DNA from: Pseudomonas graminis
GTDB lineage: Bacteria > Pseudomonadota > Gammaproteobacteria > Pseudomonadales > Pseudomonadaceae
DNA length: 64,000 nucleotides
Assembly: GCF_002093745.1 (NCBI RefSeq)
Contig: NZ_MTSB01000004.1
Location: forward strand, 1-64,000
Direction: 5' to 3'
Within the stretch, counting starts at the first letter, position 1. The number at the start of each line of letters is the position of its first letter. Shown here piece after piece: positions 8,922-18,426 of this stretch. A model generated the notes under the pieces. It did not search any database and was not told the origin of the DNA. It was given only the letters and a program-made list of their open reading frames with translations. The position numbers and the translations under genes were made by a program.

Positions 8922-9363
8922 CGTCCTGGTGCTGTGCGTCGGCAACGTCTGCCGCAGCAAGATGGCGGTGGCCATGATGCAGCAGCGCCTGAATACCACA
9001 GCGCTATGCGTTCGGTCGGCAGGCATCGCGGCCTTGTCAGGCTCGCCGATAGACCCGGCGGCCCGTTCAGTGCTTGATTCTCATGGTGTCCAGCTCAGAG
9101 ACCACGCCGCCAGCCAGGTCAGCCGCGAACAGCTTCAGCGGGCGGACCTGATCCTGCTGATGGAGCAAGCGCATGTTCGCGACGTGCTCAAATCAGCGCC
9201 CGAAGTGCGCGGCAGGACGTTCCTCATGGGGCGCTGGCAAGGTCCGCTCGACATCGTCGACCCCTATCGACGCCCTCTCTCAGCGTTTGAACAAACCTAT
9301 GCGCAGCTTTCGCGGTGCATCGACGACTGGCTTCCTCATCTTCAGTCAGAAGAGACACAATAA
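8911..9363 (+). CDS. wzb: low-molecular-weight protein tyrosine phosphatase (Wzb-like)
   Basis: A 150-residue cytoplasmic phosphatase with the signature C-x5-R-S as CVGNVCRS (nucleophile C9, R15) and the general-acid loop in DIVDPYRRP. In group 1 capsule and colanic acid systems such enzymes dephosphorylate the Wzc tyrosine kinase, and cycling of this phosphorylation controls polymer export. The gene overlaps the upstream glycosyltransferase by 11 bp and ends immediately before wzc. This wzb-wzc adjacency strongly supports the role. Confidence 0.9.
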   Translation: MFSNVLVLCVGNVCRSKMAVAMMQQRLNTTALCVRSAGIAALSGSPIDPAARSVLDSHGVQLRDHAASQVSREQLQRADLILLMEQAHVRDVLKSAPEVRGRTFLMGRWQGPLDIVDPYRRPLSAFEQTYAQLSRCIDDWLPHLQSEETQ

Positions 9364-11580
9364 ATGACCGTCATGAACCGTCACGCCCTGGATGACTACC
9401 AGGACTCACGCATCGACCTGACCGCTGTCCTTCGGATGTTGCTGGATCACAAAGCCCTGATTTTCTGGACCGTCAGCCTGTTCTTTCTGATAGGGCTGGC
9501 CTACGCGGTGCTGACGACACCGCAATACCAGGCCAATGCCATGATCCAGATAGAACCCAGGAAAATCGGCATCGAGGGCACGCCAGAGATCAGTGGCAGA
9601 CCGACATCGGTGTCACAGGCGACCACGGAAATCGAGTTGATCAAATCCCGCGCACTGCTGGGCAAAGTCGTCGACGATCTGAAGCTCAACGTACTGCAGA
9701 CGCCGGACTTCTTCCCGGTGATCGGCCCGTACCTGTATCGCACCTTCACGCCCGGACGCCAACGCACAGTGGCAGAACCGTTGTTCGGCCTGACCCGATA
9801 CGCGTGGGGCGGCGAAAAGATCGAGGTCTTTCAACTCGAGGTGCCGGACGCTCTGCTCGGCGAAAACCTGACCCTGACCGCAGGCCAGCCCGGCCAGTTC
9901 TCGCTCTACGATGGCGAGAATCGCCTGCTGCTCCGCGGTGGCGTCGACCGCATTGTCGAAGGCAACGGAGTCAAGATTCAGGTCGCACTGTTGCAGGCGC
10001 GTCCCGGCACTGACTTCACGGTATCCCGACAACGCACGTTCAGCACCGCGTTGAATTATCAAAACCGCCTGAAGATTACCGAAGCCGGCAGAGACTCCGG
10101 GATCATCTACCTGTCCATCGAAGACCGGGATGCGCAAAAGGCCAATCGGATTCTTCAAGAGGTGAGCGATCTGTATGTCCGCCAGAACGTCGAGCGCAGC
10201 TCTGCAGAAGCCGCTCAGCGCCTGGAGTTTTTGCGCTCGCAACTGCCTGCGGTGCGCCGGCAACTGGAAGCGTCGGAAGTCGCCCTGAACAACTTCCAGA
10301 CCAGCGCCAGGTCCGTGGACCTGAGCATTGAAACCAAAGGTGTGCTCGATCAGGTGGTCAGCCTCGACGCGTCGCTTTCCGAACTGAAACTCAAGCGCGT
10401 CGAACTGGAGCGGTTGTATACCCGCGAACACCCGACTTACCGCAGCCTGATGAGCCAGATCAATCAGCTGGAGCAACAGAAGCAGGGCCTGCTGAAGAAG
10501 ATCGAGGCACTGCCCATGACGCAACAGGAATTGCTGCGCCTGACCCGCGACATGCAGGTCACCAGCCAGACGTATACCCTGATGCTCAACAAGAGCCAGG
10601 AACAGGACATCTTGCGGGCCGGCAGCATCGGCAATGTGCGGATCATCGACCATGCCGACAGCAACATCGAAAAGCCCGTCAAACCGATGAAAAAACTGAT
10701 CGTGCTGATTGCATCGCTGATCGGCGTGCTGGTGGCGGTGATCATCATCTTCATTCGCCACGCGTTCTATCGCGGCATTGAAAGCGCAGAGGTCATTGAA
10801 AGTCTCGGTACTCCGGTCTACGCATCGCTGGCCTACTCGCGTCAGCAGGATCGTCTGCAGAAACACAGCAAGAACACCCAGGCCACACCTGAGCCGAGAC
10901 TGCTGAGCATTGCAGCACCCCATGAACTGGCGATCGAATCATTGCGCAGCCTGCGCACCAGCCTGCACTTCGCCATGCTTGAAGCGCGCAATAACGTGCT
11001 GATGATCTCGAGCCCGACGCCGGGCGCCGGCAAATCCTTCGTATCGGCCAATCTGGCGGCGATCATTGCCCAGACCGGCAAGCGGGTGCTGCTGATCGAT
11101 GCCGACATGCGCAAAGGTTACTTGCACCGCGTCTTTGGTCTGCAACCCAGGCACGGTCTGTCCGACGCACTGGCCGGGCGTTTGCGCTACAGCGAGGTCA
11201 TCAACCCGACACGGATCAGGCACCTGGAGCTCATCTCCTGCGGTTTCGCGGCGCCCAATCCTTCGGAGCTGCTGATGCATGACAACTTCCACACACTGCT
11301 CGCCGAACTGTCGCCCCTGTATGACCTGATTCTGATCGACACGCCCCCCATCCTGGCCGTGACCGACGCCACGCTGGTGGGACGTCAGGCCGGCACCTGC
11401 CTGCTGGTCGCCCGTTTCGGCATGACCACGATCAAGGAGATCGAGGCCTGCAAACGCCGTCTGGGTCAGAACGGGATTCTGATCAAAGGGGCCATTTTCA
11501 ACGCAGTGGTGCGTAAGGCCATGACCTCCGACTACGACTGCGCCGCCTATGGCTACCACTACCATCCAGCGCCCCGATAG
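9364..11580 (+). CDS. wzc: Wzc-like polysaccharide co-polymerase and tyrosine autokinase
   Basis: A 738-residue inner-membrane protein. An N-terminal membrane segment (about residues 30-50) and Wzz domain are followed by a long periplasmic coiled-coil region. A second membrane segment follows the proline-rich KPVKPMKK near residue 440. The cytoplasmic BY-kinase domain has Walker A SPTPGAGKS, Walker A-prime VLLIDADMR and Walker B LILIDTPP. The C-terminus has a short tyrosine cluster (YDCAAYGYHY), the expected autophosphorylation site, with fewer tyrosines than E. coli Wzc. It works with the Wza channel and the Wzb phosphatase encoded in the same operon. Confidence 0.93.
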   Translation: MTVMNRHALDDYQDSRIDLTAVLRMLLDHKALIFWTVSLFFLIGLAYAVLTTPQYQANAMIQIEPRKIGIEGTPEISGRPTSVSQATTEIELIKSRALLGKVVDDLKLNVLQTPDFFPVIGPYLYRTFTPGRQRTVAEPLFGLTRYAWGGEKIEVFQLEVPDALLGENLTLTAGQPGQFSLYDGENRLLLRGGVDRIVEGNGVKIQVALLQARPGTDFTVSRQRTFSTALNYQNRLKITEAGRDSGIIYLSIEDRDAQKANRILQEVSDLYVRQNVERSSAEAAQRLEFLRSQLPAVRRQLEASEVALNNFQTSARSVDLSIETKGVLDQVVSLDASLSELKLKRVELERLYTREHPTYRSLMSQINQLEQQKQGLLKKIEALPMTQQELLRLTRDMQVTSQTYTLMLNKSQEQDILRAGSIGNVRIIDHADSNIEKPVKPMKKLIVLIASLIGVLVAVIIIFIRHAFYRGIESAEVIESLGTPVYASLAYSRQQDRLQKHSKNTQATPEPRLLSIAAPHELAIESLRSLRTSLHFAMLEARNNVLMISSPTPGAGKSFVSANLAAIIAQTGKRVLLIDADMRKGYLHRVFGLQPRHGLSDALAGRLRYSEVINPTRIRHLELISCGFAAPNPSELLMHDNFHTLLAELSPLYDLILIDTPPILAVTDATLVGRQAGTCLLVARFGMTTIKEIEACKRRLGQNGILIKGAIFNAVVRKAMTSDYDCAAYGYHYHPAPR

Positions 11581-11639
11581 CCAGGGCACCTGCACGCGAT
11601 AACCGATGCCCGAGCCGTTTCATTTAAAAGGAATTAACC

Positions 11640-12152
11640 ATGCTCCTCGCTGAACAGGATGCTCGCTGGTACCTGATCCAGACCAAACCACGCCAGGAAG
11701 CCCGCGCCGCAGAACATCTGCAACGCCAGCACTTCGAGTGTTACCGGCCGTTGCAGGCGACAGCGAAAAAGACCGCTGCCAGGCTGCCGGCTGAAGAAGC
11801 ACTGTTCCCTGGCTACCTGTTCATTCGCATGGACCGGGTGCATGACAACTGGTACCCGATCCGCTCTACCCGTGGGGTCTCGCGCATCGTGACCTTCGGC
11901 GGCCAACCGGTGCCGGTTCGCGACGCTCTGATCGAGCAGATCCGCCAGCGTCTGTCTGCACCGCCAGCCGATACCCGATTTACCCGGGGCGATACGGTGC
12001 TGATCACGGCGGGCAGCCTGAGTGCTGTAGAGGCCATTTTCCTGACGGCGGACGGCACCGAGCGCGCCGTCATTCTGCTCAACCTGCTGCAACGCCAGCA
12101 CAAAGTGGTGCTGCCCATCAGCAGCCTGTCACGCGTTGAAGTCAGCGCTTGA
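11640..12152 (+). CDS. rfaH: RfaH-like NusG paralogue, transcription antiterminator
   Basis: A 170-residue specialised NusG paralogue. The N-terminal NGN domain has RWYLIQTKPRQEARAAEHL and LFPGYLFIRMD, which match RfaH closely. The C-terminal KOW domain begins near FTRGDTVLITAG. RfaH is recruited to RNA polymerase paused at ops and then suppresses pausing and Rho termination over long surface-polysaccharide operons. Here the gene is inside a polysaccharide operon whose leader carries an ops-like element, so autogenous positive control is likely (inference). The start at 11640 follows AAAAGGAATTAACC. The gap of 59 bp after wzc is larger than most in this operon. Confidence 0.88.
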   Translation: MLLAEQDARWYLIQTKPRQEARAAEHLQRQHFECYRPLQATAKKTAARLPAEEALFPGYLFIRMDRVHDNWYPIRSTRGVSRIVTFGGQPVPVRDALIEQIRQRLSAPPADTRFTRGDTVLITAGSLSAVEAIFLTADGTERAVILLNLLQRQHKVVLPISSLSRVEVSA

Positions 12153-12219
12153 GCGCGCTGCGCCCCTAGAACGCCGCCACACACCGCATCGTCCATGCCA
12201 CTCGCACCGGAACCGCATC

Positions 12220-13221
12220 ATGCCCTGCCAGACCACCCTCGTGACGCTCACTTATGGTGACCGTCTCGACTATCTGCACACGCTGGTCAGCCGCTCGCTG
12301 CAAAGCCCGCTGATCAACCGGGTCATCATCGTCAGCAATGCATCCGTCGCGCCGCTGCACACGCTCTGCGAAAAGTGGCCGGACAGGGTTCAGGTGATCC
12401 GGCTTTCCCACAACACCGGTTCGGCCAACGGTTATTCGGTTGGCATCAAGGCTGCGCTCGACGCCGGGGACGATTACATCTGGCTGATGGACGATGACAA
12501 CGCGCCGACCCTCGACGCCATCGACGTGCTGCATCGAACGCTGCACGAAAAGGAAGAAAACGGCGGCAAGGACAGCACTGCGGTGCTCGGTTTCCGACCG
12601 ACTCACCAGGCCGATATCGCCGCTGACGTTCCACTGCGTTACGCCATTCAGCGTCGCTCGAGTTTCTTTGGTTTTCACATGGCCCAGTTGCCTTACAAGA
12701 TCTGGCGCCGCCTGCCCTGGGGCCGGCCTCAGACGGTCCGCCCCTTGCCGAAGCTGGTGCAATTGCCCTTTGCGACCTATGGAGGCTTGCTGGCCCATCG
12801 CAGCCTGTACTTGAAGATCGGCCAGCCAATGGATGCGCTCAAACTGTACGCGGACGACACTGAGTACACCTGGCGGATTACCGAAAGTGGCGGCACGTTG
12901 TACCTGGTCACCGATGCACGGCTTGATGACCTGGAAGACTCCTGGAACATCAAGGCGCGTACCCGTAACGTTTATGAAAACTACCTGTTGGGCGGATCGG
13001 ATCTGCGCGCTTATTACGCAGCGCGCAATCAGGCCTGGTTCGACAAGCATGTCTGGGCATCCTCCGCGCTGAGCCACCGACTCAATCGTCTGGTCTTTCT
13101 CTGCATGCTGAGTCTTTACGCACGGCGTCATGACGCCATGCTGCGCCTGCACCTGCTGAAGCATGCCATTCGCGAGGGGGAAGCCAGCGTACTGGGCCTG
13201 AACGAGTCGTACCCGCTATGA
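12220..13221 (+). CDS. glycosyltransferase family 2
   Basis: A 333-residue GT-A type transferase. The N-terminus TLVTLTYGDRLDYLHTLV, the RVIIVSNAS strand and the metal-binding DYIWLMDDDNAP are as in rhamnosyl- or galactofuranosyl-type GT2 enzymes. LYADDTEYTWR later in the chain supplies the usual catalytic acidic residues. The start at 12220 lacks a strong ribosome-binding site. The stop codon overlaps the next start as ATGA, which indicates translational coupling. Substrate unknown. Confidence 0.84.
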   Translation: MPCQTTLVTLTYGDRLDYLHTLVSRSLQSPLINRVIIVSNASVAPLHTLCEKWPDRVQVIRLSHNTGSANGYSVGIKAALDAGDDYIWLMDDDNAPTLDAIDVLHRTLHEKEENGGKDSTAVLGFRPTHQADIAADVPLRYAIQRRSSFFGFHMAQLPYKIWRRLPWGRPQTVRPLPKLVQLPFATYGGLLAHRSLYLKIGQPMDALKLYADDTEYTWRITESGGTLYLVTDARLDDLEDSWNIKARTRNVYENYLLGGSDLRAYYAARNQAWFDKHVWASSALSHRLNRLVFLCMLSLYARRHDAMLRLHLLKHAIREGEASVLGLNESYPL

Positions 13222-14438
13222 AAATCCTCTTTATCAGCAGCCTTTACGCACCCGATATCGGCGGTGGAGCGGAAATCATTCTGCAACGCACCGCCGAAGG
13301 TCTTCAGCAGCGCGGTCATACGGTGGTGGTGCTGGCCACCTCCGATCAGCCAGGACTGCAACTGGCGGAAGTGAATCGCATCAAGGTCTATCGGGCCGGG
13401 CTGCTGAACCGCTACTGGCACTTCACCGCCCAACGGCCCGGCCGTCTGGCGCGCTTGGGCTGGCACTGGCGTGATCGCTACAACACCGGCATGCGCGAGT
13501 ACGTAGGCCGGGTGATGGCGGCCGAACAACCGGAGCTGGTGGTGTGCCATAACCTCACCGGCTGGTCGGTGTCGGCCTGGGACGAAATCAGCAGTGCCGA
13601 TTGCCCCATCGTCCAGGTGCTGCACGATCTTTACCTGCTGTGTCCGAGTAGCACCATGTTCAAAAACGGGCGGAGTTGCCAGCAGCCGTGCAGGATGTGT
13701 TCGCAGTTTCGCAAGCATCACGCTCGACAATCAGAGCAAGTCAGCACCGTTGTGGGGGTCAGCCGCTTCATGCTCGACACCCTTCAGGCTCAGGGCTATT
13801 TCAAGGGCGCGCGCGGTTATGTGGTGCATAACGCCAGCCCGTTTTCACCCCCGCGTCCCGAGCGGCTCACCCCGGATGATGCCGCACCACTGCGCTTCGG
13901 CTACCTGGGCACGCTGTCGGAAAACAAAGGGGTGGGATGGCTGATCGATCAGTTCCAGCACTTGCCGTTCAACGCCACCCTGCAGATCGCAGGGCGCGGC
14001 CAACTGGCTGACGAGAAACGCTTCAAGGCCTTGGCCACTTCGCCCCGCATCCGCTTCGTCGGCTTTCAGCAGCCCGACATTTTCTATCCGCAGATCGACG
14101 TGGCCGTCGTTCCTTCGATGTGGAACGAGCCGTTCGGCATGGTGGCCGTCGAAGCCTGTGCGCATTCCCGTCCGGTGATCGCCAGCCGCATGGGCGGGCT
14201 GACGGAAATCATTCAGGACCCGCTCAACGGTCTGCTGTGCAGCCCCGATGACCCTGATTCGCTGGGCCTGGCGATGCTCAAACTGCATCAGCAACCCGAC
14301 CTGCTGGCACGCCTGAGCCGTCAGGCTCGGAACAGTGTCGCGTCCTTGTTGAACCTGGACCTGATGCTGGATCAGTACGAAAGCATTTTTGCCCAGACGC
14401 TTCAGGACCGCATCACCTGGCGCGGCGCACGCGCCTGA
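13218..14438 (+). CDS. glycosyltransferase family 4
   Basis: A 406-residue retaining GT-B glycosyltransferase. The N-terminal acceptor domain begins MKILFISSLYAPDIGGGAEI. The C-terminal nucleotide-sugar domain has LRFGYLGTLSENKGVGWLI and the E-x7-E motif region NEPFGMVAVEACAHSRPVIA. A cluster of four cysteines (about residues 136-166, including CPSS, CQQPCRMC) is reminiscent of other GT4 proteins with a small metal-binding-like insert. The start overlaps the previous stop (ATGA). Confidence 0.86.
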   Translation: MKILFISSLYAPDIGGGAEIILQRTAEGLQQRGHTVVVLATSDQPGLQLAEVNRIKVYRAGLLNRYWHFTAQRPGRLARLGWHWRDRYNTGMREYVGRVMAAEQPELVVCHNLTGWSVSAWDEISSADCPIVQVLHDLYLLCPSSTMFKNGRSCQQPCRMCSQFRKHHARQSEQVSTVVGVSRFMLDTLQAQGYFKGARGYVVHNASPFSPPRPERLTPDDAAPLRFGYLGTLSENKGVGWLIDQFQHLPFNATLQIAGRGQLADEKRFKALATSPRIRFVGFQQPDIFYPQIDVAVVPSMWNEPFGMVAVEACAHSRPVIASRMGGLTEIIQDPLNGLLCSPDDPDSLGLAMLKLHQQPDLLARLSRQARNSVASLLNLDLMLDQYESIFAQTLQDRITWRGARA

Positions 14439-14475
14439 TTTCAGCCAAATCAACCTCAACAGCAGGAAGCTAGAG

Positions 14476-15591
14476 ATGATTTTCATCAATTCACGGTTTC
14501 TCACCCAGGACATCAGTGGTGTGCAGCGCTATGCAGAACAGATGTGCCGGGCGCTCAAGCGCCTGCGCAAGGATCTGGTTTTCGTGGCACCGCGCGCCAT
14601 CAGGCTGCATGACTGTGCCCGTGCGCTGGACGCACAACGCATCGGCTACACCACCGGTCATCTGTGGGAGCAGATCGATCTGCCGCTGTACCTGAAACGT
14701 CAGGGCAGCCCGCTGCTGATCTCGATCAGCAACACAGGGCCGATGTTCTATGGCAACCAGATAGCGACCCATCACGACATCAACTATGTTCGCTACCCGC
14801 ACAGCTATACCCGGCTATTCCGGCTGGCCTACCGCACCATCACCCCGATCCTGCTGTCCAGGGCCAGAACCCTGATCACCGGCAGCGGTTTTTCCCGAGC
14901 GGAAATATCTTCGTTCTACGGGTATCCCAAGGACAAGGTGCTGGTCGTGCCCGCAGCGGTCAGTGATGCGTTCACACCGCGCCCGGTCAATCCCGACCGC
15001 CCGAACTACCTGCTGGCCGTCTCGTCACCCGCTGCGCACAAAAACTTCAACCGGATGATCCAGGCGTTTCTCAGCCTGCGTGGCCACGCAGAACTGCAAC
15101 TGCATATTGTCGGCGCAGCGACCGGCGTGTTCGCCGATCCTGACTTACAGCGTCTGGCCTGTCGCGACCCGCGCATCCGCTTTCTGGGGCGGCTCAGTGA
15201 TGCCGAACTGATCGAGCAGTATCAAGGGGCTATTGCCTTCGTGTTCCCGTCTCTGTACGAGGGCTTCGGGATCCCGCCGCTGGAAGCCCAGGCCTGCGGC
15301 TGCCCGGTGCTGGCAGCCAATGCCGCCTCGATCCCAGAGGTGCTGCAGAACAGCGCGCTGTATTTCGACCCGCTGGACGTCAGCCATATGGCGGCTGCGA
15401 TGCAGCGCGTACTGGTCGACGCGCCACTGCGCCAATCGTTACGCCAGCAAGGGCTGGAAAACGTTCAACGCTTTTCATGGGAACTGTCCGCATTGCGCCT
15501 TTCCCGGCACATCGATGCGCTGCTGGCGCCCGCTGACGATGTGCGCGGTAAACAACCTGTGGCCCCACGAACCTCTTCAGGCAAGCCCTGA
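14476..15591 (+). CDS. glycosyltransferase family 4
   Basis: A 371-residue GT-B glycosyltransferase. It shows the donor-binding E-x7-E region SLYEGFGIPPLEAQACGCPV and a typical N-terminus with a glycine-poor first loop (FLTQDISGVQRYAEQM). The start at 14476 has AGGAAG eight bases upstream; an in-frame ATG at 14389 would overlap the previous gene and has no such site. By similarity it is mannosyltransferase-like, but the donor sugar is not certain. Confidence 0.86.
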   Translation: MIFINSRFLTQDISGVQRYAEQMCRALKRLRKDLVFVAPRAIRLHDCARALDAQRIGYTTGHLWEQIDLPLYLKRQGSPLLISISNTGPMFYGNQIATHHDINYVRYPHSYTRLFRLAYRTITPILLSRARTLITGSGFSRAEISSFYGYPKDKVLVVPAAVSDAFTPRPVNPDRPNYLLAVSSPAAHKNFNRMIQAFLSLRGHAELQLHIVGAATGVFADPDLQRLACRDPRIRFLGRLSDAELIEQYQGAIAFVFPSLYEGFGIPPLEAQACGCPVLAANAASIPEVLQNSALYFDPLDVSHMAAAMQRVLVDAPLRQSLRQQGLENVQRFSWELSALRLSRHIDALLAPADDVRGKQPVAPRTSSGKP

Positions 15592-15661
15592 ACCGACCGC
15601 TGCATCGCCGGACACATTGCCACGTCTGCAACAGCGTGAGCACATCGAGCAAGGAGCCCTC

Positions 15662-16891
15662 ATGAAAATTGCTATCGTCCACGACTGGCTGGTGACGTAT
15701 GCCGGTGCCGAACGCGTACTCGCGTCCTTGATCAATATCTGGCCGGACGCTGATCTGTTCGCCGTGATCGACTTTCTCAGCGATCAGGACCGCGTGCATC
15801 TGCGCGGCAAAAAGCCGAAAACGACGTTCATTCAGAACCTGCCCGGCGCCCGAAAATACTATCAACGCTACTTGCCGTTGATGCCGCTGGCCATCGAACA
15901 ACTGGACCTTTCCGGGTATGACCTGATCATCAGCAGCAGCCATGCAGTGGCCAAAGGTGTGCTCAGCGGCCCGGGGCAACTGCACATCAGCTATGTGCAT
16001 TCGCCCATTCGCTACGCCTGGGACCTGCAGCATCAGTACCTTCAGGAATCCGGGATGGACAAGGGGATCAAAAGCCGACTGGCACGCCTCGTTCTGCACT
16101 ACATGCGCCTGTGGGACCAGCGCACCTCGACCGGCGTGGATGCATTCATTGCCAACTCGGGGTTTGTCAGTGCCCGCATAGACAAGGCTTACCGACGAGA
16201 CTCCACGGTCATCTACCCGCCAGTCGACACGCTGGGTTTCACTGCGCAGGGTGCGCGTCAGGATTTCTACCTCAGCGCGTCACGCATGGTGCCTTACAAG
16301 CGCATGCCGATGATCGTCGAGGCCTTCGCTGCCATGCCGGAAAAGCGCCTGATCATGATTGGCGAGGGGCCGGACCTGGCCAAGGCTCGCGCCCTTGCCT
16401 GCCATTCGCCCAACATCACGTTGCTGGGGTTTCAGCCGGCTGCCGTTTTGCTGCAACACATGCGCAGCGCCAAGGCCTTTGTCTTTGCTGCCGAAGAGGA
16501 TTTCGGCATCAGTCCAGTCGAGGCTCAGGCCTGCGGTACGCCGGTGATTGCATTCGGCAAGGGCGGCGTACTGGAAACCGTCCAGGGACTTGATCACCCC
16601 CACCCGACCGGCGTGTTTTATCGACAGCAGAACGTGGCATCGCTGATCGCCGCCATTGGCGAATTCGAAGCAGAGCAATCACGCATTACGCCACAGGCTT
16701 GTCAGGCCAATGCCGAGCGCTTTTCAGTGCTGCGCTTCGAGCAGGAAATCCAGGCGTTCGTCGAAAGCCGCCTGGCCACGGCCCACCTGATTCATCTGGC
16801 ACGCCTGCCTCAGCAGCACTGGATCGCTCACCCGTCACCGATAACCAGCAGCGACTTGCCGGGCCGTGTCGTTCCCATCAAATCCGTGTGA
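15662..16891 (+). CDS. glycosyltransferase family 4 (WbaZ-like)
   Basis: A 409-residue GT-B transferase starting MKIAIVHDWLVTYAGAERVL, a signature of WbaZ-type mannosyltransferases. The motif ISYVHSPIRYAWD and the donor-site segment EEDFGISPVEAQACGTPVIA are typical of that subfamily. The start follows AAGGAGCCCTC, an excellent ribosome-binding site. Its stop is 11 bp before the WcaJ-type gene. The mannose assignment is inferred from family resemblance only. Confidence 0.87.
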   Translation: MKIAIVHDWLVTYAGAERVLASLINIWPDADLFAVIDFLSDQDRVHLRGKKPKTTFIQNLPGARKYYQRYLPLMPLAIEQLDLSGYDLIISSSHAVAKGVLSGPGQLHISYVHSPIRYAWDLQHQYLQESGMDKGIKSRLARLVLHYMRLWDQRTSTGVDAFIANSGFVSARIDKAYRRDSTVIYPPVDTLGFTAQGARQDFYLSASRMVPYKRMPMIVEAFAAMPEKRLIMIGEGPDLAKARALACHSPNITLLGFQPAAVLLQHMRSAKAFVFAAEEDFGISPVEAQACGTPVIAFGKGGVLETVQGLDHPHPTGVFYRQQNVASLIAAIGEFEAEQSRITPQACQANAERFSVLRFEQEIQAFVESRLATAHLIHLARLPQQHWIAHPSPITSSDLPGRVVPIKSV

Positions 16892-16902
16892 GGAAGCCGC
16901 CG

Positions 16903-18312
16903 ATGTCTATGTCCATTCGCGGCATTCTGCATGCCCACCAATCAGCGCTGTCGCTGGCCCATCGACTGCTGGATCTGGCAGTGATTGTATCAATGGGTTA
17001 CTGGCAGACCGGACTGACGACGATCAGCAGCACCGAGACCTGGTTTCAGGTCATCCTGGCGGTGCTGCTGTTCCACTGGTTCAGCGAATATCATCAGTTA
17101 TATGGCTCGTGGCGCGGCGAACGCATCCTGCGCGAGCTGACCAAGGTGTTCCATTACTGGGCAATGAGTTTTGTCATCCTGCTCTCGTTGAATTACCTGC
17201 TGCTCAAGCGTTTGCAGATGCCGGATAACGAGCAGATGAGCTGGTTCGCCCTGGTCCTTGCAACGCTGTGCGGGTATCGGCTATTGATCCGCCTTGCATT
17301 GCACACACTGCGGCGGCATGGTTTCAACACCCGTCGGGTGGCAATCGTCGGGACCGGCCAGGTCGGCGAGCGGCTGGCACGCTCGATTTCCCTCGCGCCG
17401 TGGATGGGCCTGAACCTGCTGGGCTTCTATGACTCGCACCCGCAACAAATGAATCAGGACGCCGACCGGCGCCGCCTGCCGGTGCTGGGCGATCTGGATC
17501 AGTTGATCGAGGATGCCCGCGCCGGACGAATCGACAAGGTCTACATCACCCTCGCCTTCAGCGCAGAACCACAGTTGCGCGAGCTGATCACCGGCCTGAG
17601 CGATACCACCGCGTCGGTGTACCTGATTCCGGACGTGTTCATGTTCGACCTGTTGCACGCGCGCAGCGAAAGTATCAACGGTCTGGCCAGCATCAGCATT
17701 TTCGACTCGCCCATGGACGGTGCCTGGAGCCTGGTCAAACGCATTGAAGACATTCTGCTGTCCAGCCTGATTCTGCTGCTGATCGCCCTGCCGCTGCTGC
17801 TCATTGCCACCGCCATCAAGCTGACCTCACCTGGCCCGGTGCTGTTTCGCCAGCGACGTTACGGCCTGGACGGCAGGTCGATCATGGTCTGGAAGTTCCG
17901 CAGCATGAGCGTGCTGGAAAACGGTGACGTGGTGCATCAGGCCACGCGCAACGATGCGCGAGTCACGCCACTGGGCGCGTTTCTGCGGCGCACCTCGCTG
18001 GATGAACTGCCGCAGTTCTTCAACGTGCTGCACGGCGAAATGTCCATCGTCGGCCCGCGCCCGCACGCCGTGGCGCACAACGAACAGTACCGCAAGCAGG
18101 TCCGCGGCTACATGTTGCGCCACAAGGTCAAACCCGGCATCACCGGCTGGGCGCAGATCAACGGCTGGCGCGGCGAAACCGACACGCTGGACAAGATGCG
18201 CAAGCGGGTCGAATTCGATCTGGAATACATCGAGCACTGGTCGGTCTGGCTCGACCTCAAAATCATTCTGCTGACGCTGCTCAAAGGGTTCGTCAACAAA
18301 AACGCCTTCTGA
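16903..18312 (+). CDS. wcaJ: undecaprenyl-phosphate glucose phosphotransferase (WcaJ-type)
   Basis: A 469-residue polyisoprenyl-phosphate hexose-1-phosphate transferase that starts the repeat unit on the lipid carrier. Four N-terminal membrane segments precede a Rossmann-like domain (RRVAIVGTGQVGERLARS). A re-entrant hydrophobic helix near residue 295 leads into the catalytic domain with LFRQRRYG, VWKFRSM, RRTSLDELPQF and MSIVGPRPHAV, which carry the conserved Arg, Asp-Glu and Pro-Arg residues. C-terminal PGITGWAQINGWRGET completes the signature. Glucose-1-phosphate is the usual first sugar for WcaJ, but galactose cannot be excluded. Confidence 0.92.
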   Translation: MSMSIRGILHAHQSALSLAHRLLDLAVIVSMGYWQTGLTTISSTETWFQVILAVLLFHWFSEYHQLYGSWRGERILRELTKVFHYWAMSFVILLSLNYLLLKRLQMPDNEQMSWFALVLATLCGYRLLIRLALHTLRRHGFNTRRVAIVGTGQVGERLARSISLAPWMGLNLLGFYDSHPQQMNQDADRRRLPVLGDLDQLIEDARAGRIDKVYITLAFSAEPQLRELITGLSDTTASVYLIPDVFMFDLLHARSESINGLASISIFDSPMDGAWSLVKRIEDILLSSLILLLIALPLLLIATAIKLTSPGPVLFRQRRYGLDGRSIMVWKFRSMSVLENGDVVHQATRNDARVTPLGAFLRRTSLDELPQFFNVLHGEMSIVGPRPHAVAHNEQYRKQVRGYMLRHKVKPGITGWAQINGWRGETDTLDKMRKRVEFDLEYIEHWSVWLDLKIILLTLLKGFVNKNAF

Positions 18313-18333
18313 CTCTTCCCTTCTCTGACGAAC

Positions 18334-18351
18334 GCCGAGGCCACCCTCGGC
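18334..18351 (+). other. small hairpin between wcaJ and wza
   Basis: GCCGAGG (18334-18340) and CCTCGGC (18345-18351) form a 7-bp stem with a four-base loop in the 114-bp gap before wza. No T-run follows, so it is at most a weak attenuator or a transcript-processing site. Confidence 0.4.
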
Positions 18352-18426
18352 CCGGACGGTGTATTTAATTTACGCAGTCCGGGACCTCGTACGCACAAGG
18401 AGCCATGCCATGAAAGGAACCGTGAT

